A stretch of DNA of 64,000 bases from Myxococcales bacterium. Its GTDB lineage: Bacteria > Myxococcota_A > Polyangia > Fen-1088. Under the pieces are notes generated by a model. It did not search any database. It saw only the letters and a list, made by a program, of their open reading frames with translations, and had not been told where the DNA came from. Shown here piece after piece: positions 43,817-52,160 of this stretch; within the stretch, counting starts at the first letter, position 1, and the number at the start of each line of letters is the position of its first letter. Both the position numbers and the translations under genes were made by a program. The stretch is taken from positions 1 through 64,000 of the forward strand of contig JAGTJU010000001.1 in NCBI GenBank assembly GCA_022184915.1. The letters are read 5' to 3'.

Positions 43817-44968
43817 TCAGCGGCCACCCCCCACAAAACCTCGCCGCGAGGAGGGCACCTGCAGCGTGAACGTGGCCCGCCCCAGGGTTTGCCCGTTGGC
43901 GATCAGAGCCACGCTGTGTTCGCCCCCGTAGTACTTCCGTGTGGTGATCGGGCGGAACGAGTGCTTCTTGCGCAGGACGACCGTTTGCCCCTCGTCGAGG
44001 TTCAGCACCTTCAGCTTGAACACCTTTTCACCGCGTTTTCCCCCAGAGAGCTGAAAACCGATGGCGTAGTCGAGGTTCACCACCTCGGCGGGCCCCGCCT
44101 GCAAAGTGACCTCCATCACCAGGTCGTCGCCCACGGACAGGCTCTCGCGATCGAGCGTGAACGCCACGAGCTTCGTGCGCGTGCCTGCAGAAAACCCCAA
44201 AGCCTCGAGCGCCCCGGCATGCCCCTGCTTGATCAACGTGCGCAGCGCGCGCTTGGCGATCCAGGGCGCGTGGGGATTCGAGGTCTCACGAAGCCACGCC
44301 TTGACCGTCTCCACGACGAGCTCGGGGTGATCCTTGGCGATGTCGTTCAGGTTGTTCGCCACGGAGGTGCGCACGTACTCCTCATCGTCAAAGCGCAGCG
44401 GTGCAATCAACGCCAGCACCGGACCCGGATCCTTCACGAAGGCCGCAAGCCGTAGCCCCCAAGGCAGACGCGGCCGTGTGCCTTCACTGACCCAGCGCCG
44501 CACGTGGGGGCTTGCGTGGCTGCGTGCGTTCGTCAAGAAGGCCAGCGTCTCGTCCGGATGCTGCACCAGAAAGGGCCGCACACAAAACTCGGCGGTCGAG
44601 CGTTGCGTGAGCTCCCGCATGGCCTGCAAAGAGGGCAGCACGTGCAATAGACCGTAGGATTCCACGAACTGGGCGTGGATCCAGTGAAAGAACAGCCCTT
44701 CCGAGACCTGCGCGCCGGTCTCGAGAGGCGGCCCCATGGTCGCCAGCACGAGGGGAAGCGCCTCGGCGTAGTCGGGGGGCAAGTGCTCGGCCCACACCTG
44801 CGCCACCCACTTCACTCGTGCTTTGAGCTCGAGCGCCTCGAGGCCGTCGAGGGCGCGCGTGCGAAAGCTGGCCTCGTCAAAGCTACGCCAAGCGCGCCGC
44901 GTGGCCGTCGCGAGCTGCTGCACGACGGCCCCGCCGATCCGGTGCTTGAAGGCGTTGCTGTTCTCCAC
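43817..44968 (-). CDS. AlkC-like DNA alkylation repair protein with C-terminal Ig-like domain
   Basis: 383 residues with the HEAT-like repeat fold of AlkC/AlkD DNA glycosylases, which remove alkylated bases. Seen: HASPHVRRWVSEGTRPRLPW, EEYVRTSVANNLNDIAKDHP and WIAKRALRTLIKQGH, then an Ig-like C-terminal domain (about 275-375) as in AlkC proteins. Start is GTG at 44968. It follows a lipoprotein gene by 13 bases on the same strand and converges on radC with 10 bases between. Confidence 0.82.
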   Translation of the reverse strand: MENSNAFKHRIGGAVVQQLATATRRAWRSFDEASFRTRALDGLEALELKARVKWVAQVWAEHLPPDYAEALPLVLATMGPPLETGAQVSEGLFFHWIHAQFVESYGLLHVLPSLQAMRELTQRSTAEFCVRPFLVQHPDETLAFLTNARSHASPHVRRWVSEGTRPRLPWGLRLAAFVKDPGPVLALIAPLRFDDEEYVRTSVANNLNDIAKDHPELVVETVKAWLRETSNPHAPWIAKRALRTLIKQGHAGALEALGFSAGTRTKLVAFTLDRESLSVGDDLVMEVTLQAGPAEVVNLDYAIGFQLSGGKRGEKVFKLKVLNLDEGQTVVLRKKHSFRPITTRKYYGGEHSVALIANGQTLGRATFTLQVPSSRRGFVGGGR

Positions 44969-44981
44969 GGCTATGCGGCTT

Positions 44982-46166
44982 TCATTGCCCTGGGAAGTTC
45001 GCTTCGTTGAGCTGCCGGAAGCAATCGCCGATCTCCGCGCAGGAGCGGGTGGCGCAAACGTCGAACTGCACGAGGTCTTCGTCGGTAAAGAGCCCCACCA
45101 AGGCGCACACGTCGTCGGCGATCGTGCCGCCTGGCAAGGATTCGCGGCAAGCCGCTACGGTCTGAAAGCAGGTCAACGCCGGACCGGCGACCACGGCATT
45201 GCAGCTCGGCTCCGTGTCCGCAAATCCCGCAGCCGTACACGTCGCAAGGGCGGCGTCGTTCCGGTAACGCGGGGGCGCCGCGGCGACGCCCGCCCACTCC
45301 GCACAGGTTTCCACGAGTTTCGCCGCTTCGGGCTCGACATCGTCGTCGTCGTCGTCGCGTGCAAACGTGCAGAACTGCGTGTTGGTTGGCGTTCCGATGC
45401 AGTTGTCGAAGACTGGCAAAAAGCGGGGGTTCAGGTTGCCAGCGGCCAGCGGGGCTTCGTAGGTCGCCCGGAGCGTGAGGCAGGCGGTGCGCGCGGCGGC
45501 CTGCTGTTCGGGCGTTGCCTCGGGCACGCAGGCGGCGAGCAACTGCGGCGCACCTTCGCAGCCCAGGGACACAGGACCGGCATCCGGACCGCCGGCATCA
45601 GGCGCGCTCGCATCGTCCGCGCCGGCATCGTCCGCCCCCGCGTCGCCTGCCTCATCGAAAGCAAAGCCCCAAACACCCAGCTCGGAGACGGGTGCGGTCC
45701 ATTCTTGGTCGCCGTTGTCGGCGGGGCCCACGAGCGTGCCCACCTGGCGGACGAGGAATCCCGTGCGCGCTGAGACGCCTACCACGGCTTGATACCGCCG
45801 GGCGAGAGGAGGGGGCGCGAGCACCTGCCGAAGGCGCGCGGGCGCCACGAACGCGAGGCCCGGGCCCGTCAGCTCCACGGCCACGTCACCTACGGGGGTG
45901 CGACCCCGGGTCAAGAGACCCGAGACCAAGCGCACGCGGGCGCGCGCAGGACGCTGTAGCGCGCTGGCAGGCACCTCCAGTACGGCGCGGCCGCGGCCCA
46001 CACCGATCGCCACGGTGACGTCTTGCCGGCCGAGCTCGACGGAGTTCTCCGCCAGGATCGTGGTGTAGAGGCGCTGGTTGTCGTCGTCGGAGCAGGCGCT
46101 CGCGAACGCCGCCATGACGACGAGGGCGATAGGCAATGCGGGTCGAATGCGTGATGAGTGGTTCAT
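44982..46166 (-). CDS. Cys-rich lipoprotein with Asp-rich linker
   Basis: About 394 residues. Signal MNHSSRIRPALPIALVVMAA ends in the lipobox FASAC. A beta-rich domain about 25-185 is followed by a DAGADDAGADDASAPDAG-type linker of the kind common in myxobacterial surface proteins. The C-terminal part (about 215-394) has about a dozen Cys, probably in disulphides, and a run of seven Asp. Function is unknown. ATG at 46166 is chosen for the signal peptide. Shares the strand and probably the transcript with the AlkC-like gene. Confidence 0.7.
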   Translation of the reverse strand: MNHSSRIRPALPIALVVMAAFASACSDDDNQRLYTTILAENSVELGRQDVTVAIGVGRGRAVLEVPASALQRPARARVRLVSGLLTRGRTPVGDVAVELTGPGLAFVAPARLRQVLAPPPLARRYQAVVGVSARTGFLVRQVGTLVGPADNGDQEWTAPVSELGVWGFAFDEAGDAGADDAGADDASAPDAGGPDAGPVSLGCEGAPQLLAACVPEATPEQQAAARTACLTLRATYEAPLAAGNLNPRFLPVFDNCIGTPTNTQFCTFARDDDDDDVEPEAAKLVETCAEWAGVAAAPPRYRNDAALATCTAAGFADTEPSCNAVVAGPALTCFQTVAACRESLPGGTIADDVCALVGLFTDEDLVQFDVCATRSCAEIGDCFRQLNEANFPGQ

Positions 46167-46387
46167 GGTGTCCTTGTCTTTGCGGCCTTGGGCCCCTTGC
46201 AGCGGTGTCATCGTAGAGCAGACGGTGGCAGATGCCGAACTCCTTCACCGGGAGAGTCCCCCGGCGTGATGACGAGCGGGCCCAACCCATCGACACGCCA
46301 CGCCCCCGTTGCGGACACCCTTCTGCCTTTTCCGGGTGGGGCGGGTTCCGTTGACGCGAGATGATCACTTCGGATAGGCTGATCGGA

Positions 46388-46933
46388 ATGTCCAAGCTCG
46401 TCGCTCGATCCTTCCTCATGCTGCTTCCCAGCACGTACTTGGCCCTGTCCGCCGCGAACCCAAGCCTGTCCCGGGCCGAGGAGAGGCTCCCCAAAATTGG
46501 CTCTCTCGAGGGCTTCGGGACCTGCCTCGACCAAAGCTACGACCCCGATGGGTGCCTCGAACGCGCGGAGGCCTTCTTCAAGAAGCAGCCCGCGCAGCGC
46601 TTTGGCGCCGCGAAGCTGGTGCGCGTGAAGGTCAACGCCGAGCGGGCGCTACCGCTCTTCGACAAAGCCCTGTCAGGGAAGTTCGACAAGCAGCTTTGCA
46701 CCGATGAAGACCTGCAACTTGCCGTGGTGGCGGGCCTTGGTGTGCCTGCCCACTACGCGGCCGTGCCGCTGGCGCAAACCCTGCTCGGCAAGCGCTGCTT
46801 CGCCGAGCTGCGCGCCGCCGTGCAAAAAGAGATGGACGATGCGCCCGGTGGCTACGTCGCCGACAACGCATGTCCGGTCTTCGCCGCGCAGGGCAGCCCC
46901 TGCAAAGCGGCCGAAGCACCGAAAAGAAACTAA
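46388..46933 (+). CDS. small secreted protein
   Basis: About 181 residues from ATG 46388 (an ATG at 46361 adds nine). The N-terminus SKLVARSFLMLLPSTYLALS is a signal peptide. The mature part has six Cys and a helix-rich pattern (AERALPLFDKALSGKF, LAVVAGLGVP), suggesting a small disulphide-bonded periplasmic or secreted protein. No family recognised. The 220 bases upstream, shared with the divergent lipoprotein gene, hold the promoters of both. Confidence 0.55.
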   Translation: MSKLVARSFLMLLPSTYLALSAANPSLSRAEERLPKIGSLEGFGTCLDQSYDPDGCLERAEAFFKKQPAQRFGAAKLVRVKVNAERALPLFDKALSGKFDKQLCTDEDLQLAVVAGLGVPAHYAAVPLAQTLLGKRCFAELRAAVQKEMDDAPGGYVADNACPVFAAQGSPCKAAEAPKRN

Positions 46934-47003
46934 CCCGCGCGATTTGTGCCTTCGCGGGGGGCCTGTCCACTGCTGGAACAGGGCCCCCACCGGCACCCTC
47001 GGC

Positions 47004-48653
47004 TCAGCGGGCCGCTTGTCGGCCGACGAAGGGCTGGGGCGCTTCACCCGCTGGCACCAGCTCGGGTGGCTTGGGCACGGTGATGAGGAAGCGGGTGCCC
47101 CTGCCGAGCTCACTCGTGACCTCAATCTGCCCCTCTGCTTCGCGCACGGCGTCCCACACGGCGCTCATGCCGACGCCCCGGCCTGAAACGTCGGTCGTCA
47201 CGTCGGCGCTGGACAGCCCGTCCAGGAAGATGAGGGACAGGCGGTCCTGCTCGGTGAGCGACGCGACTTCGGATTGATTGACGCGACCCGATGCAACAGC
47301 TCGTGCGGTCAGCTTGTCCGTGTCGATGCCCCGCCCGTCGTCGTTCATCTCGAGCACCCAGGCATCGTCACGCTCACTGATTTTGAGCTGCACGTGGCCC
47401 TCGAGCGGCTTGTCCTGCCGGGCGTCCGGGGCCTCGATGCCGTGGTCCACGGCGTTGCGGAAGAGGTGCGTCAGGTTTCTCACCACGGGTTGCAGGATCT
47501 GCGCATGCACGCTGACCTCCCCACCCTCCAAGTCGAACCTGACGCGCTTGTTCAGTCTGTCCGCGAGGCGCTGTACGAAGTTATCGATGGGACCCAGCAA
47601 AGTGCGGATGGGCTTGAGCTCCAGCTCCAGGGTCCAGCGTCGCAGAGGTTCTGCGGCTTTGGTGTCGCGCACCATCGTCTTGAGTTCTGCCATGCGGTGC
47701 GCCGAGACCTCGTAGCTGTTGTCGTTGGCCGCGGAGAACGAAAGGCCCAGGATGTCTGTATGCCGTTCGAGGAAAGCCTCGTAGGCCGCCGCAATGCTGG
47801 CGAGGTGCTCGTGCGTCACCACGTCTTGCTCTTCGATCTCGTGGATGAGGGCTGCCACCTCGTCGAGGCCGAAAGAGGCCGCGTTGCCCTTCAAGGTGTG
47901 GATGACCCGCCTGACGTAGGCTGCGTCTGCGATCGCGGCCCGTGCCAGCTCGAGCTGGTTGCGGCTGTCCGCGATGAAGTCAACGAAGGCGTCACGGTTT
48001 TTCAAGATCGAAAGCAATGCGCCGTTGGTCCGGCTCTCCCGCTGCGCCGTCTCCAGGCTGGTGTTGTCGGAGATCGTGACGAGCAGACCCGTCACGTGGC
48101 CTGCGTCATCGCGGATCGTCCGACCTTCCAGTTTGAGGACGCGTGGCCCCACCTCGAACCGAGAGGGCATTTGGTCGAGGAGGAGCGCCTCGGGCAGAAG
48201 GTCCTCGAAGATCTGATCCACGCTGAGCAAGAAGTGGCTTCGTTCTCGCTCACTGCTGACGGCGAGGGCGTCGAGGAAGTTGGCTCCGCTCAGATCGGAC
48301 TTGGAAAGCAAGGCGCCGCAGGACTTCGTGAAGCCGGGCTGAATCACCAGGTCCCGATCGATGACCAGGAACCCGAAGGTCACATTGTCAAGAATGATTG
48401 TGAGTTCGCGCGTGCGGGCCGCAACCTCTTTTTCGAGGCCTGCCGTGTACTTGGCCATCTCGTCAGCGCGAGCCTCCATGACGGCGCGTCGGCGTCTGTT
48501 CTCTTCTTCCCGGACGCGGGCGCGTTCGAGTTGCTTCTGAATGCTGCTCTGGTCGCCGTTGTAAAGCCCGAAGACCTTGTTCTTCAATACGTCCACGGTG
48601 CGCTCGGCGGCGCGTGCGCGGGCTTCCCAGGATCTCGTGTCAATTGTCGTCAT
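47004..48653 (-). CDS. soluble PAS-HPt-HATPase histidine kinase
   Basis: About 549 residues with no TM segment. A coiled coil (about 33-85, RREEENRRRRAV-type heptads) leads into a PAS domain (about 85-205, GFLVIDRDLVIQPG). An HPt domain (about 213-300) has the phospho-acceptor His252 in VIHTLKGNAASFG. The HATPase domain (about 395-545) has LFRNAVDHGIEAPD, NDDGRGID and SGRGVGMSAVW. This is CheA-like in logic but lacks P3 and CheW domains. It starts 4 bases after the FIST gene, which probably encodes its sensor. No receiver gene lies next to it. Confidence 0.85.
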   Translation of the reverse strand: MTTIDTRSWEARARAAERTVDVLKNKVFGLYNGDQSSIQKQLERARVREEENRRRRAVMEARADEMAKYTAGLEKEVAARTRELTIILDNVTFGFLVIDRDLVIQPGFTKSCGALLSKSDLSGANFLDALAVSSERERSHFLLSVDQIFEDLLPEALLLDQMPSRFEVGPRVLKLEGRTIRDDAGHVTGLLVTISDNTSLETAQRESRTNGALLSILKNRDAFVDFIADSRNQLELARAAIADAAYVRRVIHTLKGNAASFGLDEVAALIHEIEEQDVVTHEHLASIAAAYEAFLERHTDILGLSFSAANDNSYEVSAHRMAELKTMVRDTKAAEPLRRWTLELELKPIRTLLGPIDNFVQRLADRLNKRVRFDLEGGEVSVHAQILQPVVRNLTHLFRNAVDHGIEAPDARQDKPLEGHVQLKISERDDAWVLEMNDDGRGIDTDKLTARAVASGRVNQSEVASLTEQDRLSLIFLDGLSSADVTTDVSGRGVGMSAVWDAVREAEGQIEVTSELGRGTRFLITVPKPPELVPAGEAPQPFVGRQAAR

Positions 48654-48657
48654 GGTG

Positions 48658-49827
48658 TCATCCGTGAAGGGCAAGAGCGACCAGCGTTTGGTTGATGTGC
48701 AGACCGTTGAGTTGTTCGCCGTAGGTGTCGAATCCGATCGAGGCCTGGGCGGACTGCGAAAGCACCGCATCCACTTGGGGGATGAGGCCCGTGTTCTGCG
48801 CCTCGAGGGCCCGCAAAATGCAATTGCACATCAACATGAAATCGGGTTTGCGCGGGGCAGCCGTGGCGCCGCCGCCGTCGCGAGCCACGTCGGTTTGGCC
48901 GAGCGCCCTTTGCAACTCGACGGGCATGTCGTGGTGGCCGCCGATGTCGAGGACCATGCCGTCTTCGACGGCGCAGTAGAAGGTCAAGGCTCCATCGGCT
49001 TCGATCTTCTGAATCGAGCGTACGTAGATCTCGCCGTTGACCGAGAAGGTCAACGGGTTCATGAAGGCCACCGCATCCGTCACCGCGTCGGGCGTCAGCC
49101 CGAGGGCGCGTGCGTAGGCATCGAGCGCGGGCTCACCGTCGAGCTCGAGAATCTTGCGGGTCTCGGGGTCGCAGTTCGTGACGACCAAACGGCGCTCGGT
49201 ACGGGTGAAATGTTGATGCTTGAGGATCGAAAAGGCAGAAGGATCCTCGGCGTGTGCCAGCACCAGCACGGCGGCATCGGTCTCGGCGCGTCCCTCGGCG
49301 AACACGTGGGTTTGCTGAAACTTCAGGTCATCGCCGGCGCTGCCGCCCAAAAAGGGAATGCCTTCGAGCGCCTCGGCGAGCCAAGCCGAAAGGCGCTCTT
49401 CGCGCAGCCGCAGACCATCGACGAAGGTGATCCCGAAGAGGTGGCTGGGGTCGAAGTCCTCGCGGTCGATTGCGAGGCTTTCGAAGAGGCCGTCGACCTT
49501 CGCCTTGACGGTGTTTTGTTCGAGCGTGCTCAGCCCCGAAACCAGGGTGGCCTGCCAGCGCAAGCGGGGCGTTTTGAGACCCGCAACCACGAGGGCCCCG
49601 TTCGAGTGGGCGCCACCCAGAAACTCCCCGGTGGTGGTGCACCCCACGACGGGCACGTCCGGAAATCGCCGTCGCGCCGCGGCCATGACGGCGTGGGGGT
49701 CCCGGTGGGTGCTCGAAAAAAGGAACACGATGTCGAGTGGCGCGGAGGCGTCGAAGTCCGCTGTGGCGGCGGCCATCGCTTGCTCGGCGTCCGTGTCGAA
49801 GGACCGACCCTGAAAAACTGTGATCAT
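48658..49827 (-). CDS. FIST-domain sensory protein
   Basis: 389 residues: FIST_N about 20-215 (IVFLFSSTHRDPH, VVGCTTTGEFLGG, FLGGSAGDD) and FIST_C about 220-370 (FMLMCNCILRAL, GFDTYGEQ). FIST proteins are cytoplasmic sensors thought to bind small ligands such as amino acids. It is the first gene of a two-gene unit with the HPt kinase. The 219-base gap to the divergent gene at 50047 carries the promoters. Confidence 0.88.
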   Translation of the reverse strand: MITVFQGRSFDTDAEQAMAAATADFDASAPLDIVFLFSSTHRDPHAVMAAARRRFPDVPVVGCTTTGEFLGGAHSNGALVVAGLKTPRLRWQATLVSGLSTLEQNTVKAKVDGLFESLAIDREDFDPSHLFGITFVDGLRLREERLSAWLAEALEGIPFLGGSAGDDLKFQQTHVFAEGRAETDAAVLVLAHAEDPSAFSILKHQHFTRTERRLVVTNCDPETRKILELDGEPALDAYARALGLTPDAVTDAVAFMNPLTFSVNGEIYVRSIQKIEADGALTFYCAVEDGMVLDIGGHHDMPVELQRALGQTDVARDGGGATAAPRKPDFMLMCNCILRALEAQNTGLIPQVDAVLSQSAQASIGFDTYGEQLNGLHINQTLVALALHG

Positions 49828-50046
49828 AAAAACCTCGTTGAAGACGGATCGACTTGTGGCGAGGATCCTGAAGAGCCCCGGAGCGAAGTTACGTGGAAGT
49901 TACATTCGAAATCGGCTGTCGAACCAGGTTGAAGCGGTGCGCGGGGGGACGAGCGCTCCCTGGGGGGCGGGCTTCCTGGTCGTCCCGGCCGTTTTCGACC
50001 GAAATGTCGATTTCCCTTCGGGTGGTCGCCTGGTAAAAGCGGCCCG

Positions 50047-51069
50047 ATGACCACAGCCCGTCTGCCCCTCCTCGAGTTCGTGCTTTCCAACTACAAGAAC
50101 TTCAACGCCCGCGCGACGCGTGACGCTTTGCTCGCGTACTGGGAGCACATCGAGCGGGGCGGCAAGATGTTCTGGGCCGTGGCGGGCGCCATGTCCTCGG
50201 CGCAGCTGGGGCTCACGCTGGCGCCGGCCATCCGGGAGGGCTTGATCCACGGGCTGTCGGTGACGGGCGCCAACCTCGAGGAATCGCTGTTTCGCCTGGT
50301 GGCTCACAAGAGCTACAAGGACTTTCCGGAGTACCGCTACTTCACGAAGCAGGATGACACCCGCATCCTGAACGAGCGCATGCGGCGGGTGACCGACACC
50401 AGCATCCCCGAGGACGAAGCCTTCCGTGCCGTCGAGCGCTTCATCGTGCCCATGTGGAAAAAGGCGAGCGACGACGGCGTGCGCCGGTTCTGGCACGAAT
50501 ATTTTTACGATCTCATCAAGATGATCGACCCCAGCCAGTACGAAGGCGATCCCAAGGCCAGCTGGCTCCTGGCGGCCGCCGCGGCCAACCTGCCGATGGT
50601 GGTTCCTGGGTACGAAGACTCGACCTTCGGGAACATCTTCGCGTCGCACGTCAAGATGGGTGACTTCGCGGCCAGCATCGCGAAGTCAGGCATCGAGTAC
50701 ATGGGCGCGCTTTACGATCAGTATCAGGAGCTGGCTGCGGGCGAAGGCGTGGGCTTTTTCCAGATCGGTGGAGGCATCGCGGGTGACTTCCCGATCTGCG
50801 TGGTGCCCTCGCTCAAATACGACCTCGAAGCGCCGGCGCGCCCCTGGGCTTACTTCTGCCAAATCTCGGATTCGACCACCTCGTACGGGTCGTACTCGGG
50901 CGCCACGCCCAACGAAAAGATCACGTGGGACAAGCTGACGGCCGAGACGCCGATGTTCGTCATCGAGTCGGACGCGACCATCGTGGCCCCCCTCATGTTG
51001 AGCGCGCTGCTCGAGTGCAAGCGAGAGCCCGAAGCCGCCCGCGCGCTCATCGCCGCGAGCCGCGCGTGA
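50047..51069 (+). CDS. deoxyhypusine synthase-like protein
   Basis: 340 residues of the DHS family, an NAD-dependent enzyme group using spermidine. Bacterial members are often of uncertain or homospermidine-type function. Seen: GAMSSAQLGLTLAPAIREGL, VTGANLEESLF, a GGGIAGDFP nucleotide-binding-like loop, and the active-site region SYSGATPNEKITWDK, where Lys296 aligns with the catalytic Lys of human DHS (SWGK). Bacteria have no eIF5A, so the substrate must differ. It overlaps the next gene by 4 bases (GTGA). Confidence 0.82.
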   Translation: MTTARLPLLEFVLSNYKNFNARATRDALLAYWEHIERGGKMFWAVAGAMSSAQLGLTLAPAIREGLIHGLSVTGANLEESLFRLVAHKSYKDFPEYRYFTKQDDTRILNERMRRVTDTSIPEDEAFRAVERFIVPMWKKASDDGVRRFWHEYFYDLIKMIDPSQYEGDPKASWLLAAAAANLPMVVPGYEDSTFGNIFASHVKMGDFAASIAKSGIEYMGALYDQYQELAAGEGVGFFQIGGGIAGDFPICVVPSLKYDLEAPARPWAYFCQISDSTTSYGSYSGATPNEKITWDKLTAETPMFVIESDATIVAPLMLSALLECKREPEAARALIAASRA

Positions 51070-52160
51070 CCGAGCTGGCCTCGTCGTCCACCGCCCTGCG
51101 GCCGCTGGCAGCGGCGGAGCGTCTGGCGGCCTTGTCCAAGGAAGAGGCGGCGTGGGCCAAGAAGGTGGAGCGGGCGCGGGCGGCGTGCGAGGCGCTCGAG
51201 CTGTCGTTGGCTCGCATGCACGCGCAGCTTGGCGAGACCGCAGACCCGCTCATGGCAGAGTGCCGCCAGGTAGACGAGCGCATTCACGAGGCCTTTGCTG
51301 AGCTGCTCGCCGGCCGCAGCCGGGGCCGGGCAGAGGTGAGGGCGCTTTACTTGGACCTGCAGGAGCGTGGCCTCATCTCCGACCGCCGCAGCGCCGAGGA
51401 TGTGGCCGCCACCTTTGGGTTCGACGCCGAGGCCTTCTTCGGGGACACGCCGCCCACGCCCGCCGCAGCGGCACCTGATGCCACGGTGGACGCGCCCAAA
51501 CACAAAGGGAGAGACAAACAAGCCAGCCGGGATCTGTTCCGCAAGCTCGCGGAGTGGCTCCACCCGGATAAAAGCCACGGCACCATGAGTACGGAGGAGC
51601 GGGCGCAACGCGAGGCGGCCATGAAGGAAGCGTCAGCCGCTTACGGAGCGGGGGATCTGGCGCGCTTGATGGCGCTCGAGACCGCCTGGGCCAAAGCCGC
51701 ATCCGGAGGCAAGCCCCATCTCCCCTCGGCCCCTGATCTCGAGGCCCGCTGCGAAGCGATGCGGGCGCGCATCGCCGAGCTGCGCGCGGAGCACAGGGAG
51801 CTGCGGCACGACCTGCGGCTCATGCGGAAGGAGCCGGACGCGGCGTTGCTTGCCGACGTCAAGCGCTTCGGCTACGAGGAGGTCAGTGCACAGCTGACGA
51901 ACGAGCTCGAGGAGGAGCTCGGCGCCCTCGAAGATCTGCTTTCGTTCGTGGCGTCGTACCGTGACAAGCGCATCTCGTTGCGTGAGTTCCTGGAGGGCCC
52001 CGTGATCTTCGATGACGAGGACGAGCGCGCGCTGTTGGCGCACCTGGAAGATTTTTTTGTCGCTGTCTCGGAGCCGCCCTCGCGGGGGGCGCGGGGTGGC
52101 AAACGCTCCACCGGCCGAAACAAGCGCGCTGCGAAGAAGCCCGGGCGGAGGCGCGCGTGA
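51066..52160 (+). CDS. coiled-coil protein with a J-domain-like segment
   Basis: 364 residues. N-terminal coiled coil about 15-100; then about 150-205 a J-domain-like helix pair with the HPD tripeptide (His166-Asp168 in EWLHPDKSHG) and AYGAGDLARLMAL. A second coiled coil (about 225-310) and a very basic C-terminal tail (RNKRAAKKPGRRR) follow. HPD is what DnaJ proteins use to stimulate DnaK. The GTG start at 51066 overlaps the DHS stop, and its stop overlaps the next GTG start, so all three genes are translationally coupled. Confidence 0.65.
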   Translation: MTELASSSTALRPLAAAERLAALSKEEAAWAKKVERARAACEALELSLARMHAQLGETADPLMAECRQVDERIHEAFAELLAGRSRGRAEVRALYLDLQERGLISDRRSAEDVAATFGFDAEAFFGDTPPTPAAAAPDATVDAPKHKGRDKQASRDLFRKLAEWLHPDKSHGTMSTEERAQREAAMKEASAAYGAGDLARLMALETAWAKAASGGKPHLPSAPDLEARCEAMRARIAELRAEHRELRHDLRLMRKEPDAALLADVKRFGYEEVSAQLTNELEEELGALEDLLSFVASYRDKRISLREFLEGPVIFDDEDERALLAHLEDFFVAVSEPPSRGARGGKRSTGRNKRAAKKPGRRRA

